From Corynespora cassiicola (Eukaryota; Ascomycota; Dothideomycetes; Pleosporales; Corynesporascaceae), in assembly GCA_022059125.1 (NCBI GenBank), contig JAEUWY010000016.1, forward strand, positions 310,001 through 374,000: 64,000 bases of DNA, given 5' to 3'. Positions 1-12,259 of the stretch are shown here, in pieces; position 1 is the first letter of the stretch, and each line of letters starts with the position of its first letter. The translations under genes and the position numbers were made by a program. The notes beneath the pieces are model-generated. The model did not search any database. It was not told where the DNA came from and saw only the letters and a list, made by a program, of their open reading frames with translations.

Positions 1-2
1 TT

Positions 3-1643
3 AACAGTTCACTACCTGATATCATCCGAATTACCGGAATCAGTAGCTTGACATTAGGTTTCTGCAACTTTATTTGGTTGGTGGCCTGAAGCTATATGCT
101 GATCATATCGCGCATCAGTAAAATCGAAAACGGAAGCTGACGCGGAATAGGATCCCGATGTCGGTAACATTCGGACGTCGACCTACGTTCATCATATCTA
201 CGATCATCAATCTTGTAGCCCAAATAGTACGCGCCGAATCAACATCATATAATATGTTTGTGGCAGGCACCGTTTTGAATGGTATTGGTGCTGGACCAGC
301 TGAGGTCCTTATGCCGGACGTCATTGCCGACATATTCTTTCTCCACGATCGTGGCAAATGGTATACATTTTACTGGGTCCTTTGTATGGGATCAGTGATG
401 GTAAGCAAACATTATCTTTAAGGAATTATGGTCTGTCACTGACCGCTGCTAGCTCGGACCTATCATTGCCGGTCCAATGGCTGACGGCACCGGATGGCGA
501 AGCTTCTTCTGGCTCAACACTGGACTGAATGCAGTTGCGCTTCTAGTAGCAATCTTCGCATTCCCAGAGACTCGATATAAACGACAAATCCTCGAACAAG
601 CCTCCAATGAGTCGTCCGAGAAGGATCTACGACCCGTCAATATCGAAAACGCCGACGAAAAGCTTACGGCCGCACATATGGAGAACTTAGAAGGACCTAC
701 ACCCGTCTCAAACATGACTATAGAAGTCCACGAAAACGGCTCCGAAAAGAGTATTGAGCGCGGTGCCTTCCTAGGCAAAGGAAAGCCAGCCAAATGGCAA
801 TGGAAGCTATTCCAACCCAACTCCAATGCTATCCGAGACATTGTGGTGGAGGTCATTGTACCTTTCCAGCTCCACCTATATCCTATCTGTCAGCTCGCGT
901 CTTTCCTAGTGGGCTGGGGCTGTGGATGCTTCTTCATATTGAACATGACCCAAAGCCAAGCCTTTGCCGCTCCGCCATACAATTACAGCCAAAGGGCGAT
1001 CGGTAAATATCAATATGTCATAGAAATCCCGAAAACACATCCACTGACTCAAATCAGGTACTATGAATGTGGCCATGCTTATCGGAGCGTTGGTCGGCCT
1101 GGTCACAGCCGGGCCCCTCTCTGACTGGATATCCGATCGTCTCACCAAGAAGAATAACGGTATTCGAGAGCCTGAAATGCGTCTCTTGACTCTTATTCCT
1201 TACGCCCTGATCATGTTCTTTGGAAACGTCATCGTGTCAGTGGGTTGGGACCACGGTTGGCCATGGCCAGTCATTGTCGTCATTGGTTATGGGTGCGCGG
1301 GCATCCATGTCGCTGCGATACCATCAATCGGCACCACTTATGCAGTCGACTCTTATAAGCCAGTAGCAGGGTCAATTCTGGTCATGGCTACGATCAACAA
1401 GAATCTATGGGGATACGGGATGGCTGAGTTTGTCCCAACTTGGGCTGCGAAGGTCGGGTAAGTCGACATTTTGATTTTTAGATTTTTGTGATGACGGCCC
1501 AGCTAACACATCAAAGATTCATGCCACCCATTTTGATGAATGCGGGCATCGCACTGTTTATCTGCTGCACAGCCAGTATCTTCTGGTTTTATGGGAAGAC
1601 CTTTCGACGCTGGAGTAGCAAATCGTGGGTGCATACACGATAA
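3..1643 (+). CDS. MFS transporter (DHA1-like), 5' end outside window
   Basis: Proton-driven major facilitator carrier of the plasma membrane; substrate unknown. The window opens inside the gene. Exons read as <3-76, 151-400, 453-1002, 1058-1457 and 1517-1643, all joining in phase. The first join gives NFIWIPMSVTFGRRP, the usual end of helix 2 and loop 2-3 of fungal DHA1 carriers. Next come GIGAGPAEVLMPDVIADIFF (helix 4) and a cytoplasmic loop rich in Glu/Asn/Lys. That loop ends with FLGKGKPAKWQWKLFQPN and is followed by TQSQAFAAPPYNYS, a hallmark of this fungal subfamily. The C-terminal end is short (FRRWSSKSWVHTR). The family is clear, but sequence alone does not separate drug efflux from metabolite export. 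It converges on the sugar transporter downstream. Confidence 0.88.
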
Positions 1644-2021
1644 GCCAACGATATAACAACGTACATGGATAGTGCATAGGGGAATTTGATGATATAGTTG
1701 CTATAGATGTGCCGCAAGTGGTTAATGGCGTAGGTGCTTCTGCTGGAATGACAACGAAGAAAGTTACACGAGTCCATCACCAAAAAATTTCTGCGCACAG
1801 AGCCAAGACTCCATTAAATCCTCGTGTATTATATATTCCATCACTAGATAAAGAATGAAGGGTATCCAGCATCGATCCTATAGACACTGCATGCATGACA
1901 GTGCAGCACATCATCCGCCTTCACGCCGATTCTCATTAAATCATACATCTTCACATTTGATAACCGTAACTCGAGCTAAAGGCTTGATACAGCCCAAGCC
2001 CCATCGTAACCGTGAAGATAC
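1644..2021. other. Intergenic, convergent 3' ends
   Basis: Space between two convergent genes, expected to hold both 3' UTRs. AT-rich stretches such as attaaatcctcgtgtatta could serve in 3' end formation. No coding signal seen. Confidence 0.6.
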
Positions 2022-4241
2022 TCAAACTTGAGGAATCACCGTCTTCTCACTGCCAAAGTACGGATCCTCCTTTGCACTAACACCACCCCTCGCGTCATGC
2101 GGAATGGGGTCATCATTGGTCTGGTACAAGGGCTCCATGGGCGGCACATCCTGTCGGAGAACCTTAGTTTGGAAGTACCAAGGTAGTTTCTCGCGGTAGT
2201 AGGTGGCGTGCTGCCTATTTCCGATATCGAAGACAGTGTCGAGCTCTTCGAGGGTGAGGTTCTTGGTCTCGGGTAGCAGGAAGTAGCAGTAAATCCAACC
2301 AAAGAAGTTCCAGCCTGCGTACCAACCAAAAGCACCCTGCTCTGTGAAGGCCTCCACCAGAGCAGGCCATGTGAGTGACAGGATGAAGTTGAAGCCCCAG
2401 CAGGTGGCGGTGGCAAAAGACATTCCCACGTCACGAAGGTGGAGAGGGAACGCCTCGGCTGAGTATGTGAAAGGAACAGGTCCTTCTCCTGGCGAGTAGA
2501 CTGCCATAAAGGTGTAAATGGCCGCAGCTATGGAGCCTACACGCTGTGGAGAGGGCACACCATCGTTCTCTGGCAAGTAGAAGGAAAACCCACACCAGAG
2601 CAAGCAGATACCCATAAGCGGGAAGGTAGTCAAAAGTAGATTACGACGGCCGAAAGTGTCAATCGTGTAGATGGCTGGGATGGCGAACAGCCAGTTGGTA
2701 GCACCTGTTCCGAGGGATACAAGCAGGGCCGTAGAACGTTCGAATCCGGCTTGCTCGAAGATCGTGGAACCTTGAATATTATTAATATACCTAATATCAG
2801 GAAGCGAAGTTCTGATAAACTTACTGTAGTAGGCAATGACGTTGACACCGCAGAATTGCTGCATGAACATGACAAAGAAGGATGATTGGGCTGCACGTCG
2901 ATTGCGACGGACGAAGAAGAATTCCTTCCAAGGATTCCTGCCAGCACGCTCGGCCTGTTCAATCTCGAGCAATTTGTAGGCATAGTACATGTCGCGTGCA
3001 GCTTGGAGCTTGTGCTTGCGAAGACGGCAGAGAGCTTCGAATGCCTTGTCGTATTTTCCCTTCTCCATATACCTGCACAGTGTCAGATCGGCAATAGACA
3101 AATCTTCTATTACGATACTCACCATCTTGGAGATTCAGGACAGAAATAAACCTGGATCATGACAAGAAATGGTGGGATGCTGGTACTTGCCAGCATCCAT
3201 CGCCATTGAGAGTATTCTCCCATGAAATCGACATTTTCGAAAGCAACTGATACAACAAAACCAAGCATAATACCGAATGCAGTCCCTAAAATGAGGATTA
3301 ATCGGTCTTCTCTAGACGTGTTCCTGGAAATGGGGCCAAATACGTACACATTTGCCACATCATAGTAAGGGCACCGCGAATAGTCTTAGGAGCAGATTCT
3401 GCGGCGTACACCGGTGTAGTGGAGGATTTGGCACCAACAGCGAAACCAAGAGCGAAGCGAGCGAAGAGCAAATTGATCCAGCTAGAATAGGTTAGCAAGA
3501 ATGGTTGAAGCCAGTTGAAACCTTCAACACTTACTGTTCAGCAGCAGCCATCCAAAAACCAGTAATAAATGAGATGACGCAAGATATGAAAATGCAACCG
3601 CGACGCCCAAAGTACTTGTTCAGAGGCGCGTTGGTCCAGCATCCGATGAGCGCAGAGCAAAGGTAAGGAGCACCGTTGAGGAGCCCTGTCTGCCAAACGT
3701 TTGTGATGCCAAATTCTTCGAGGTAGTACAGCTGTATCCATGTTAGTGTGTGGAATCGAAGGAAGTATCCCGTACGCACCTGAGCACCATTCACAGCCGT
3801 CTGGTCCATGCCTTGCACGATGGCACTGCCGGCGCAGAGAATGACCAAGAAGTACAGCATGAAAGGTTGATCCCATCGATGAGTGGTCTCATGCCTAAGG
3901 AGGGCCCTTTCGTCCTCGGTAAGCTGGCTGACATACTCGAAGCCATCGTCCCTCTGGCCAACACGTGCGATCAATGCGCCTTTGCGGAATTCGTCCTGGT
4001 ACTGGGTGAGACCCTTCTCCTGACACCAGATGTCTACATCATCAAGGACAGCCTGTTCCGTCATGCCAGCGAGGGGATTGCGAAGACGGGCAGCCACCGA
4101 GGATTTCCTCGTCGCGTCGTTGACGGACTCGCGGCGCTCGGCATTCTCGTTGAACTGGGCGTTGTTCAAAGAGCTCTTGCTGGTGCCGTGAGAGGAAATC
4201 TCCGGCTCTGTAGCCTCGATGTCGGGCTTCTGAGGAGGCAT
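2022..4241 (-). CDS. Sugar/polyol:H+ symporter (MFS sugar porter family)
   Basis: Twelve-helix plasma-membrane sugar porter of 650 aa. Exons on the minus strand: 4241-3780, 3731-3535, 3481-3348, 3285-3123, 3072-2825, 2770-2022. All five introns (48-62 nt) join in phase; the one ending at 3732 has donor GTGCGT and branch point ACTAAC. A long soluble N-terminus (about 130 aa, with VLDDVDIWCQEKGL) precedes helix 1. Signatures: NKYFGRRG, RFALGFAVGAKSSTTPVYAAE, PESPRW before the central loop, FMQQFCGVNVIAYYSSTIF, FTYSAEAFPLHLRD, and PETKNLTLEELDTVFD at the end of helix 12. The long N-terminus and GVNVIAYYSS are seen in fungal myo-inositol/polyol-type porters, but the substrate is not proven. A TATATAA at 4359-4365 lies about 120 bp before the ATG. 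Confidence 0.9.
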
Positions 4242-6954
4242 GGCGAGCGTGTCGTGCTAGCTGTCAGGCTCCAAGCTAACTAAGCCGATCCCAAGGGGAA
4301 AACTGGGGAGTAAAAAGAGACAGGTCAGGGTCCCAGAAGCAAAGCATGGCAAGACTTGTTATATAGTCGCGCTCAGACACGCGTGCCCGACCTCCAACAG
4401 TAAAATGTGGAGAACAACCGTTTGGCTGGGCTAAAGCGACCGCTTGTTCCCCAGACATTGTCCCCACGGAGCTCCAACCTGTTAGCAGATGTAACACTAC
4501 ATGGCGATGGAGGTCCCAAGACGACAAGAGGTGCCTCCCAAGAGTCGGGCCCGCAGCTCTCGTAAGACAGGAGGTCTGAGCCTACATCATAGTGGAGCCG
4601 CACAAGAGCATGGTACAGCTCGGCGGAAGCATAGATTCCCCTTGGCACGAAAGGCTGCAGGGGCGGAAGGCGGAGGCTAAGAAGGCGGGGAGGCGTGGTT
4701 CTCCGGGCCAAGACTGCGCGTTCGAGATCGGACGGGCTACATGGAAGCGGCCCAGCGGCGGGACCAATGAAAAACTTTTGCGCATCGGCTTTCCCGCTAC
4801 AATGGACGGTTAAGGACGAAGGATGGAGGATGATGTTGAGACGACGGGATGACGATGGAGGCGCACTACTGATGTTTCCCGGGTGTTGCTTGGTCTTGGC
4901 CTTGGCGGTGATGATCTTTTCGATCTCAAGTAATCCGCTTCACGTGCCGGCAATTACATCCGACCTTACTCGACTCCAGGCGTCGCCGCCATTGGTACAT
5001 GTTGGGATAAATTGTGGGCCTCCAATATACGCGCCCAGCTCCCTCAGAAAGCCGCGTGCAGGATTTGACCGGAACGGTGCACATGCTGCCTATCACTACG
5101 CGTCAGACGCCATCCCAAGTCAGCCCTGCAGCACACCTCTTGACGTCTGAGAGATTGTGAGGACACTGGCAGAACTGTGCATCAGTCGAGGTTCTTGGAT
5201 CTCCTGCGAATTGACTCTTCTCGCTTGGCCCATGGGGAAACAGTTTGTCTAGAACAAGGTGGAGAGACCCACGCGCCATGGTCCCTCGACCGGGTCATGG
5301 GATACTGCAGGCGCTGATTATCTGTGGAGAATGGCACGAGTTTCGAGGCTTGGGCATCGGAAAACTCGCAAAGAGACCCGAAGCGGCAGTTGATACATTT
5401 GCCTTGATCCGATCATTAGCAATTTTAACAAAAAAAATTTCATTCCTATGAATTTTCAGGCTCTTAACTCTTAGTTTGCTGGGGCTAATTGTGCTTGCGA
5501 TTGAGAGTACTACTGGTTATTGCTCGGCAATGCGTGGGCAAGCGCAGGTAAAGAGACGATGACTATCATTTCAAGGCTAAGCCGTACATCGCGTTCCAGG
5601 CCACTCGATCAGAAAGGATTCCAGGCAAGCTGTCCCGCACTTACATGTGATAAGGTTCAAATCGGGTCAATAGACAGCAGAGTTATATAACGGAGAATGG
5701 TCGACCGTGCCGCCTATCCGAATCTAGTGCCAAAAGAAACGTTTCAAAGCATTGTTTTTCTGACATTGCATCCCACAAACTGCAACAATAACTCCAAGAA
5801 CTTGATCTAGAAAATATGTGACATGCAAACGGTATGCTCCGCATGCAATACTCCGCACCCCGCATTATTTATGCGCTCCCCTTCCACCCCAGGAACACAT
5901 CTTAGGAGAAGGACATCGCTCAGGACATGGACCAAGCCAACTACTGCGCCAACCTAGTAAGTCACGTTTACATTTACCATAAAGAGCACGCCGTCATACC
6001 GATTCCCGTGTTGTTGGTGACTGCTCAGTGGCAAGGATCGTCGTTCCACTTTTCTACCACGAGGGAGCGCCTCCACTGCGCTCTCCACACCAAGATCTTA
6101 GCATCTGGGGATGCCAATACAATCCAACTCGTACCCGCAACAGTTTCAATCCTTCATACCGCCCCGATTTATCTCTTACCCTGATTTATCGCGAATACTT
6201 CAACATCGATCTGTAGCACCAGCAAACTACACACCCTATCCATTTAGCCAAGAGCGGTCGACAGGTCCTGAGAATGCAAAGTTGCTTATTTAGGACCCTG
6301 AAAATGGGAATACGAAGTGGAAGTGAGGATTGGCAGGGACCGGCAAGAGTTCCGGAAGATGCTCGTTATTTGTTATGATTCACGAAGACATGCTGAGACT
6401 ACCAAGAGGCTTCTCTTGCCATGGCTCTTGAGGACCTGGGCAACGTTCAGTAAGCGATAATTGGCAAACACCGTTCACTATAGAGCATGTATACAACTCA
6501 TGCAGCTCCGAACTACTTCATAATATGCATCGCACTCAAATTTTGAAATGCGATCATCTAATATGTGTAGGTTTGGGGTTGCTGACTGCCATGCATCGCT
6601 TGTAGATAGGATTGTTACTCTACAGCCCACAAAGCCATGGCGTTAATCCTTCACACCATCGATGATCCGATCATCCGGATAAGTTCGTTCGAAACATTGG
6701 ATTGTAAGCCTCGGAATGGAATATTCACCCGACCCTCTTAAATGATTTCGCCATTGGCCTCGGTGAAAGTAGCAGCATCCACCCTCTACCATCCATAACC
6801 CAGGAACACGTTAGGAACCGAGAAGGTATTTTTCAGGGCATTGAAACCAAAAAATAAAGTTTGATTCAGATGTCAATTAAAATCAGCTATTTGATGCAAA
6901 TATAGCAATACTGGCAAGATAAATCTTCTTGGCCTAAGATGTTTACGGCTCCGC
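4242..6954. other. Long intergenic region (2.7 kb)
   Basis: The first part is the promoter of the sugar transporter, with a TATA box at 4359-4365 and GC-rich sequence at 4590-4760. No long conserved reading frame is seen on either strand. A weak candidate starts at ATG 5927 (MDQANYCANL, then donor GTAAGT at 5957, possible acceptor at 6029). Two overlapping frames stay open after the acceptor, so no gene is called. The rest holds nothing I recognise. Confidence 0.5.
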
Positions 6955-8336
6955 CTAGGAAGAACTCATGGCAACGCCTTCATCTACTTTTTCGTAATCT
7001 GGGAGAGTCTGTCTCTTTTTTGCGATGGAAACAGGTATCAAACTGCCCAAAAGGGATCCAAACTTCCGGCTCCATGTCGAGCTGGTGATGCCGGTCACGG
7101 TGTTGAAGACTTTGATCCCCAGCTCCGTCTGAGGATTCGCAATCTGCGGGGCTCCTGGAAAGAGAGACTGTGCCTGGTCAATGAACGGCCGCGCAGCCTT
7201 TTGGTAATTCTTCAGTGCGTCGGGAATGTCTGATGTGGATGAAATCTTGGAGAGTTCGCCTGCCAGTAGGTATGCAGCGGTTATCGCGGTAGCCGTTCCC
7301 TAAAGACATCCATCGTCAGTTTCATGTCTCACAGCGTAGCACACACGACAGGAAAACATACCATTCCAGAAATGGGGCTCGGACAAAACCCCGCATCGCC
7401 CAGAAGCGCAAACCTCCCCTTGACGAAATCCTCCATCTTGACTTGGGCGATCATCTGACAATACCAATCCTTTGAGTTTCTCATCTCTCGTACCAATCTC
7501 TCGGCCCTAAACCCAGCGCCCTCAAACTCTTTCTCGAACCAATCTTGCTGCGCATCCTTCCCCTCCTTCATGGCCTTTTCAATCCCCTCGAATCTCTTCT
7601 TATCCGTATCCGTAACGCCAAAATAGCACCTCGTCTCGCCATACTGATCCGGACGAATAAAGATCAACCGCCCCTTAGGCGCATTATACCACTGCGCAAA
7701 CTTCGAATCCTCCGCTTCGACCCTGGGAATGGTAAAGTACGCCAGATACTGGCCCAGAAACTTGAGATACTGCTTCCCATCTTCCCCCTCGCCAAACACG
7801 AGCCGGCGCGTAGGCGAAATCATCCCATCTGCCCCCACCACAAGATCAAACTCCTCATCCGGCAACCCATTCGCAAACCTCACCCTAACCTTCCCTCCCC
7901 CCTCTTTCTCCTCCTCCTGCACAATCTCCTTCACAAACTCATCAAACACATACCTAATCCCCTCCAACCCCCTGGTCCCCTCATAAAAAATCCCCGCCAA
8001 ATCCCCCCTCAGAATCTCAAACTCGCTCGTGAACCCCTGGCTCTCCGCATCCCCCGAGGCCGGGAACCGCGCGAAATTGACCCCGTCGGCGTACACGAAG
8101 TCGAGGCCTTCTTCGGTGGTCGTCTTGGCGCGGATCGCGGGCTCCAGGCCCATGCGCCGGATCACGTCGACGGCGGTGGAGCGAATGTCGACGGCTTGGC
8201 CGGTCGTGCGTGGGCGGGGGTAGCGGTCGACTAGGGTTATGGAGGTGGAGGTGGGGAAGTGGTGGTGGAGCCACCAGGCGAGGCAGGGGCCGGCGATGCC
8301 GGCGCCCGAGATGAGGATGTTGAGGTTGGGGGGCAT
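6955..8336 (-). CDS. FAD-dependent monooxygenase (PHBH fold)
   Basis: Class A flavoprotein hydroxylase of 439 aa, expected to use FAD and NAD(P)H to hydroxylate a small, probably aromatic, substrate. Exons 8336-7362 and 7299-6955, joined across a 62-nt intron with donor GTATGT; both exons are whole numbers of codons. Residues 5-20 carry the dinucleotide motif ILISGAGIAGPCLAWWL. The DG motif is VVGADGMISPTRRLVF and the GD motif is LLGDAGFCPSPISGMGTATAI, which the intron interrupts right after SGM. Length is normal for the TetX/UbiH-like fungal members. No polyketide or peptide synthase lies nearby, so a biosynthetic cluster role is unsupported. The coding strand is strongly GC-rich, which creates long shadow frames on the other strand. 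Confidence 0.9.
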
Positions 8337-9855
8337 TGGGGGGGTGGTGGTAAGGATAATGTAAGGTGTGCGAGCTGGGATGCGGAGCTATAAGAGAAGT
8401 GTAGTGTTGGTTCGGAATCAGTTACGAAAGGGCTTGATAGAACGATTTGGCTGTGTATTTTCGTAATCGCGTACTCTGGTGTTTGACAAGAAAAAAAGCT
8501 TCGTGTTTACACTGCCGTACATCTTTCTCCACTGTTTCCTATTTATTCTCCGAGGGTGTGCTCGATGTGGATGTTTGCGATCGCGAGTCTATACCAATGA
8601 TGTCATAGACCCTAGCTCTAGACTGCGGCGCGGTGAACCTCTAGGTACGGTTCGGGAGTTCGGGGCCCCGAATTCAGCCTCAAAGCACAGGCTGTATATG
8701 CGAAACCATCAACCAGGGGTCTTTAACGATAATAATCAGGCCACTGGATAACTGTGACACTCACGAAGGAGTTAGTGACTTTGGGTGGACATCGGAAGGT
8801 AGCTGTAGATCGTGGCCTGGCACAGTGTTCTCGCACGAGTGCTTTCCAGCAAAGTTAACCATCAGCGCTTCATAGTCATATTTGAGGGGTTAATAATGTT
8901 GTTCATTTCAGTCTCATGGAATTCGTTGCAGATTAAGATGCTAGGTACATGGAAAGGGTTGGTGTTGCCCCTCAACAAAGGAAACAGACAAACAAGAGCT
9001 ACAATAAGAACGAAAGTTGTTGAAAACAGACTACATGTGTTTTGAAAGCCCACAGGAGAGGTCACACAGGACCAAAAGATGACTGCTTTTGTTTCCAGAT
9101 TGCGAAACCTTCGCTGCGCACCCAGCTTACCTATCTTACCCTTGACACTTACCCATGGGTGTTCAGACTGATTTGAGAGCGAAAGAGATGTTACAATCAT
9201 CGGTTGAAGAAGACATGTCGAGACAGATCAAGTCCCCTGAATAGTTGTCCTTGAACACACAACCGTGTCAAGAAATTGCTTGTAAAGAGATGTAAAACAT
9301 AGGAAAAGGTAAAGACAGCCAAACAGATAGTAATGCACAGTAACGGTACTGAAAACGACCACTCGAAGCAACAACGCCACCCTGTAACGGAGCTTTTCAA
9401 CCCGAGGTATCACCGCCATTTTCGCCTCACAATGAGATGGTAACAGTAACATCGTCTCAAAAGCGCACGCCAAGAACGCCGCCCAACGCCGTCGCACCCG
9501 ATCAAAAGAGGGAAAATCTGCCAAGAGGACAAGGAGAACTCCGCAAGTCACGTTATCCATGAGAACGAAAGAGAAGGCAAGTAGGAAAAGAAATTCTAGA
9601 TCCCTGCAGTAGACCCACCAAAGTCGTTGGCTCAAAGGAAGCGTCCAGCTCCGCGGATGGGCAAGGGAAAAAAACAACCGGTGCGCAAAAGGGTTCGATC
9701 ATAAGGCCAGAACGAGACATGCCGGTACGCCAAGGGGTAACGTATGTCCCAGTCTAAAAGCAATGTTGTACGGGGTGGTGGAACATGAGGCCAGGCCAAG
9801 GGGAAAACTGGTAGCCTCGTTGTCAATGCCAAGGAAGGGCCGGTCAGGTAGTCAT
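8337..9855. other. Intergenic region (1.5 kb)
   Basis: Holds the promoter of the monooxygenase and probably the 3' UTR of the zinc-finger gene. A minus-strand open frame at 9228-9677 gives a Leu/Phe/Val-rich product with no recognisable domain and is not called. Nothing else seen. Confidence 0.5.
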
Positions 9856-10281
9856 TCAGTAAGATTCCTCGTCTGGGGAGAACCGGTCGCTGTGGCGGTC
9901 CTTCTCGTGGACGTTCTTCACGTGTTCGTCGCGTTTGTCCTTGCGGGTGCCGAAGCTTCGGCCTTGGCCGCCGCCGATGGCGTTGCTGCGGGGGCAGCCG
10001 TCGTACGGGCAGAAGAATTGGAGGCGATTGCGGGCATGAGCCTGGTCGTGGTGGCGACGGAGATCAGCGAGGCGTCCGAATTTGAGTTCAGCGCATGGCT
10101 TCTGTGGGCATTTGAAGATCTTTTTGTTCGCCAAGACGTAGCCTATGACTTCATCTGTTTGTGTACGTGTCTGGGCTCGATGCTGCTGACGAACCCGGGG
10201 CTTGGACTGGGGCGGGGGCGAACGCTGTGGCGATGGAAGTGCAGCAGGAATGGTAGTGGAGAAAGTGGACGAAGAGAACAT
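9856..10281 (-). CDS. Small C2H2-type zinc-finger protein
   Basis: 141-aa intronless coding region. The N-terminal 50 residues are Ser/Pro/Gln-rich. Two spaced Cys/His pairs follow: C58-x4-C63-x13-H77-x4-H82, then C91-x4-C96-x23-H120-x4-H125, the second with a long Gly/Arg-rich finger (GGGQGRSFGTRKDKRDEH). This resembles the degenerate C2H2 fingers common in small fungal nuclear proteins and suggests DNA or RNA binding. The target is unknown. A consensus intron (donor GTGAGT near 10333, acceptor CCTTAG near 10286) lies just before the ATG and probably splits the 5' UTR. The upstream ATG of that leader is in another frame. Confidence 0.65.
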   Translation of the reverse strand: MFSSSTFSTTIPAALPSPQRSPPPQSKPRVRQQHRAQTRTQTDEVIGYVLANKKIFKCPQKPCAELKFGRLADLRRHHDQAHARNRLQFFCPYDGCPRSNAIGGGQGRSFGTRKDKRDEHVKNVHEKDRHSDRFSPDEESY

Positions 10282-11857
10282 GGGCCTAAGGAGTCAGTGT
10301 TGTTATTCCAAGACAAGATAGTAAACTCACAGAGGAAACTGCATAGGAGTAACAGCAGAAGCAATAGAGTTTGCTCGCGTTTGCGCATTCGTGACTTGCG
10401 GCCAATTTACCAGTCTGCTTTGTTTATGGTCAGACTGGGTTCTGGAAATCGCATACCAAAAAATTCGAGAGTCCGTTGGAGCGGAGTCGTCCATAGTGGC
10501 CATATGATATTGGAATCAAGACCGGTTGGCCGTCTCGAAAAGCCGGTAGAAGATGTGGTCCTGCTCTATGGAGATCATTGCTAAGGTCTGAACTCCGGTG
10601 GCTTTATTCCGGCTTAAAAACGAGAGATTGATTGTTTGGGGTATTTCCAGATTGTTATGGACTGCAAAGAATCTGTGATTCGTCCCTAGGTTGGTAGTAT
10701 CCTCGGAAAGATCGATTGTATGTCGTCCAATCCCTAGAGTTCGTCGTTTCCTTTGATGTCCTTATTGATACATGACTCTACTCGAATTTTGCGAATGGCT
10801 ATTCGTACGAAAGGGCCAGAAGCTAGATATCGAAAGAATAGGCTGGCGTCAGAATTAATGGCCGTCCGAATGGTAGTCGGGAATAGTCGTAAAGCAAGGT
10901 AGCTCGATCATGTCCTATATGGTCCTATGTCGGGGATAGCGTTGGAACAAAACATGATACACCTAACAGTAAATCGGGTTGGGCTCAGCCCAAGGATGAC
11001 TCTTGTGCATGAATAAAGTGAAAAGAAACACTGTCTAAAAATATGACCCACCTATCTTTTTCATGGCCAATGGTTGGATCCAGCTAATTGCCGGTGAAGT
11101 GATCCAGTACAGTCATCCATGATCCTGGGAAAATAATCAATCAGGGTATTGGGCCATTCAAAGTATACAAGCGGGATGAAACGGTGCTAGTAGGGGCGCT
11201 CGGACTCCGGATAGTATATGTTGGCCGGTGAGAATATCGAGTCACTAAGAGGGTTTGTATCGCAATGATGCTGTCCTTCCACCGGAACCATTATTGGCGG
11301 TTGCAATTTAATCGGTGTGTATCATCCAGTAATCATCTGCGCAAGAATAGACCTAGAATAAAGTTCACAATGTCGGCGTCTCGATGGTCCGGTGTTCCCT
11401 CGACAAGGTGCATATAAAGCCTGCATGTGGCGTTTCGTCAGGCATCAATATTCGGGGTGCGTTTCTTTTAGATCGTCCGGTCAAGGTCCAGGATGACGCT
11501 CAATTCGACCAGTTTCACAGCTCTATGGATAAGATAGGATCTCATGGGTTGATTGGTTGTCTTCTACTAGGCTCCAGAGGCTAGACAACGACGTCTAGGT
11601 AACTTCTTCCAGTTCTGGCCAACAGGTCTCAAGCTTGGCTCCTCCGGTAACGAATCAACAAGAAAATTGGCTATATCCTGGCACGTACATGGTGTGTCGA
11701 ATCCTACAGCAATACCGAGAAATCGGGTCGATAGTCTATGGGGGCCAATAAGTCTCCATCCGGTGTATTCCGGTTCCATCGATGCAGGTAACCAGTTTGG
11801 GGCGGCTCGGCATTATTGGAGTCCTGGGAATCATGTCATCAGGTGTATGAACTTCAC
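10282..11857. other. Gene-poor region
   Basis: Promoter of the zinc-finger gene followed by about 1.4 kb with stops in all frames. Part of it (about 11350-11860, minus strand) may be decayed transposase sequence, listed separately. Nothing else recognised. Confidence 0.45.
11350..11800 (-). pseudogene. Possible decayed pogo/Fot1-type transposase fragment
   Basis: On the minus strand a 70-codon frame (11779-11567) reads DIANFLVDSLP..RPVGQNWKKL. This resembles the HTH domain of fungal Fot1/pogo-type DDE transposases (a pattern like xxANxLLxxx..xxVGKNWxxRF). About 120 nt further on, in another frame, come the words MPDETPHAGFICTLSR, reminiscent of the NMDETxxxxGV segment at the first catalytic Asp. 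The frames are broken by several stops, as expected for an old copy. No terminal repeats or TA target duplication were found, and the match may be chance. Confidence 0.25.
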
Positions 11858-12259
11858 TTACGAGGCTGATCCTGAATCCAAATCAAAAGAGTCGTGCCTT
11901 AGGGCAGTGCCGCTCACGGCATAGAACGAAAGGTCAGATGCGCCTGAGCTATAGGGTGCTACCGGTGAACTCGCTGATCGTATCATGTCGCTTGCGTTTG
12001 GTTGGTGGACGATGGCAGGATTCGCTTCATAGCCACGAGGCTGAGACGACAGATGCTGATGATTCGATGTTAGGGTCTTCGTGGGTGTTGGCGGGGAACC
12101 ATAAGCAGAGCCAAATCCCGGTGAGCGAGTTTGCTGGCTGATATGGCGTTGCATGTCCAGCTCTTCGCTGAGTTGGTAGTTGTCGCTACCATCCCCCAGG
12201 CCGTAACGATCCGGTCGGTGGTTCGGGAAGACCTCGCTATACTGGCGATAGGAGGTCAT
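11858..12259 (-). CDS. Hypothetical Ser/Pro-rich protein
   Basis: 133-aa frame from ATG 12259 (MTSYRQYSEVFPNHRPDRYG) with low-complexity composition rich in Ser, Pro, Gln and Asn (YGSPPTPTKTLTSNHQHLSS). No domain, signal peptide or membrane segment. The last codons GGATCAGCCTCGTAAGTGAAG contain a perfect donor (GTAAGT), so the TAA may lie in an intron and the protein may be longer; a convincing downstream exon was not found. The composition resembles a disordered regulatory protein. Expression evidence would be needed to fix its 3' end. Confidence 0.45.
   Translation of the reverse strand: MTSYRQYSEVFPNHRPDRYGLGDGSDNYQLSEELDMQRHISQQTRSPGFGSAYGSPPTPTKTLTSNHQHLSSQPRGYEANPAIVHQPNASDMIRSASSPVAPYSSGASDLSFYAVSGTALRHDSFDLDSGSAS

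Noticed and set aside
5640..5670. tRNA B-box-like sequence (ggttcaaatcggg) and a similar one near 18825
   Set aside because: No matching A box and no foldable acceptor and anticodon stems at the right distance.
7545..8234. Long plus-strand frame across the FAD monooxygenase gene (229 codons)
   Set aside because: It is the antisense shadow of a GC-rich gene with clear flavoprotein motifs on the other strand; its own product is Leu/Pro/Arg low complexity.
6955..8336. Secondary-metabolite cluster around the FAD monooxygenase and MFS genes
   Set aside because: No polyketide synthase, peptide synthetase, terpene cyclase or pathway regulator lies near; a lone monooxygenase is not a cluster.
9228..9677. 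Minus-strand frame of 149 codons, hydrophobic
   Set aside because: No start context, no domain, no helix/loop pattern of a real membrane protein; probably 3' UTR of the zinc-finger gene.
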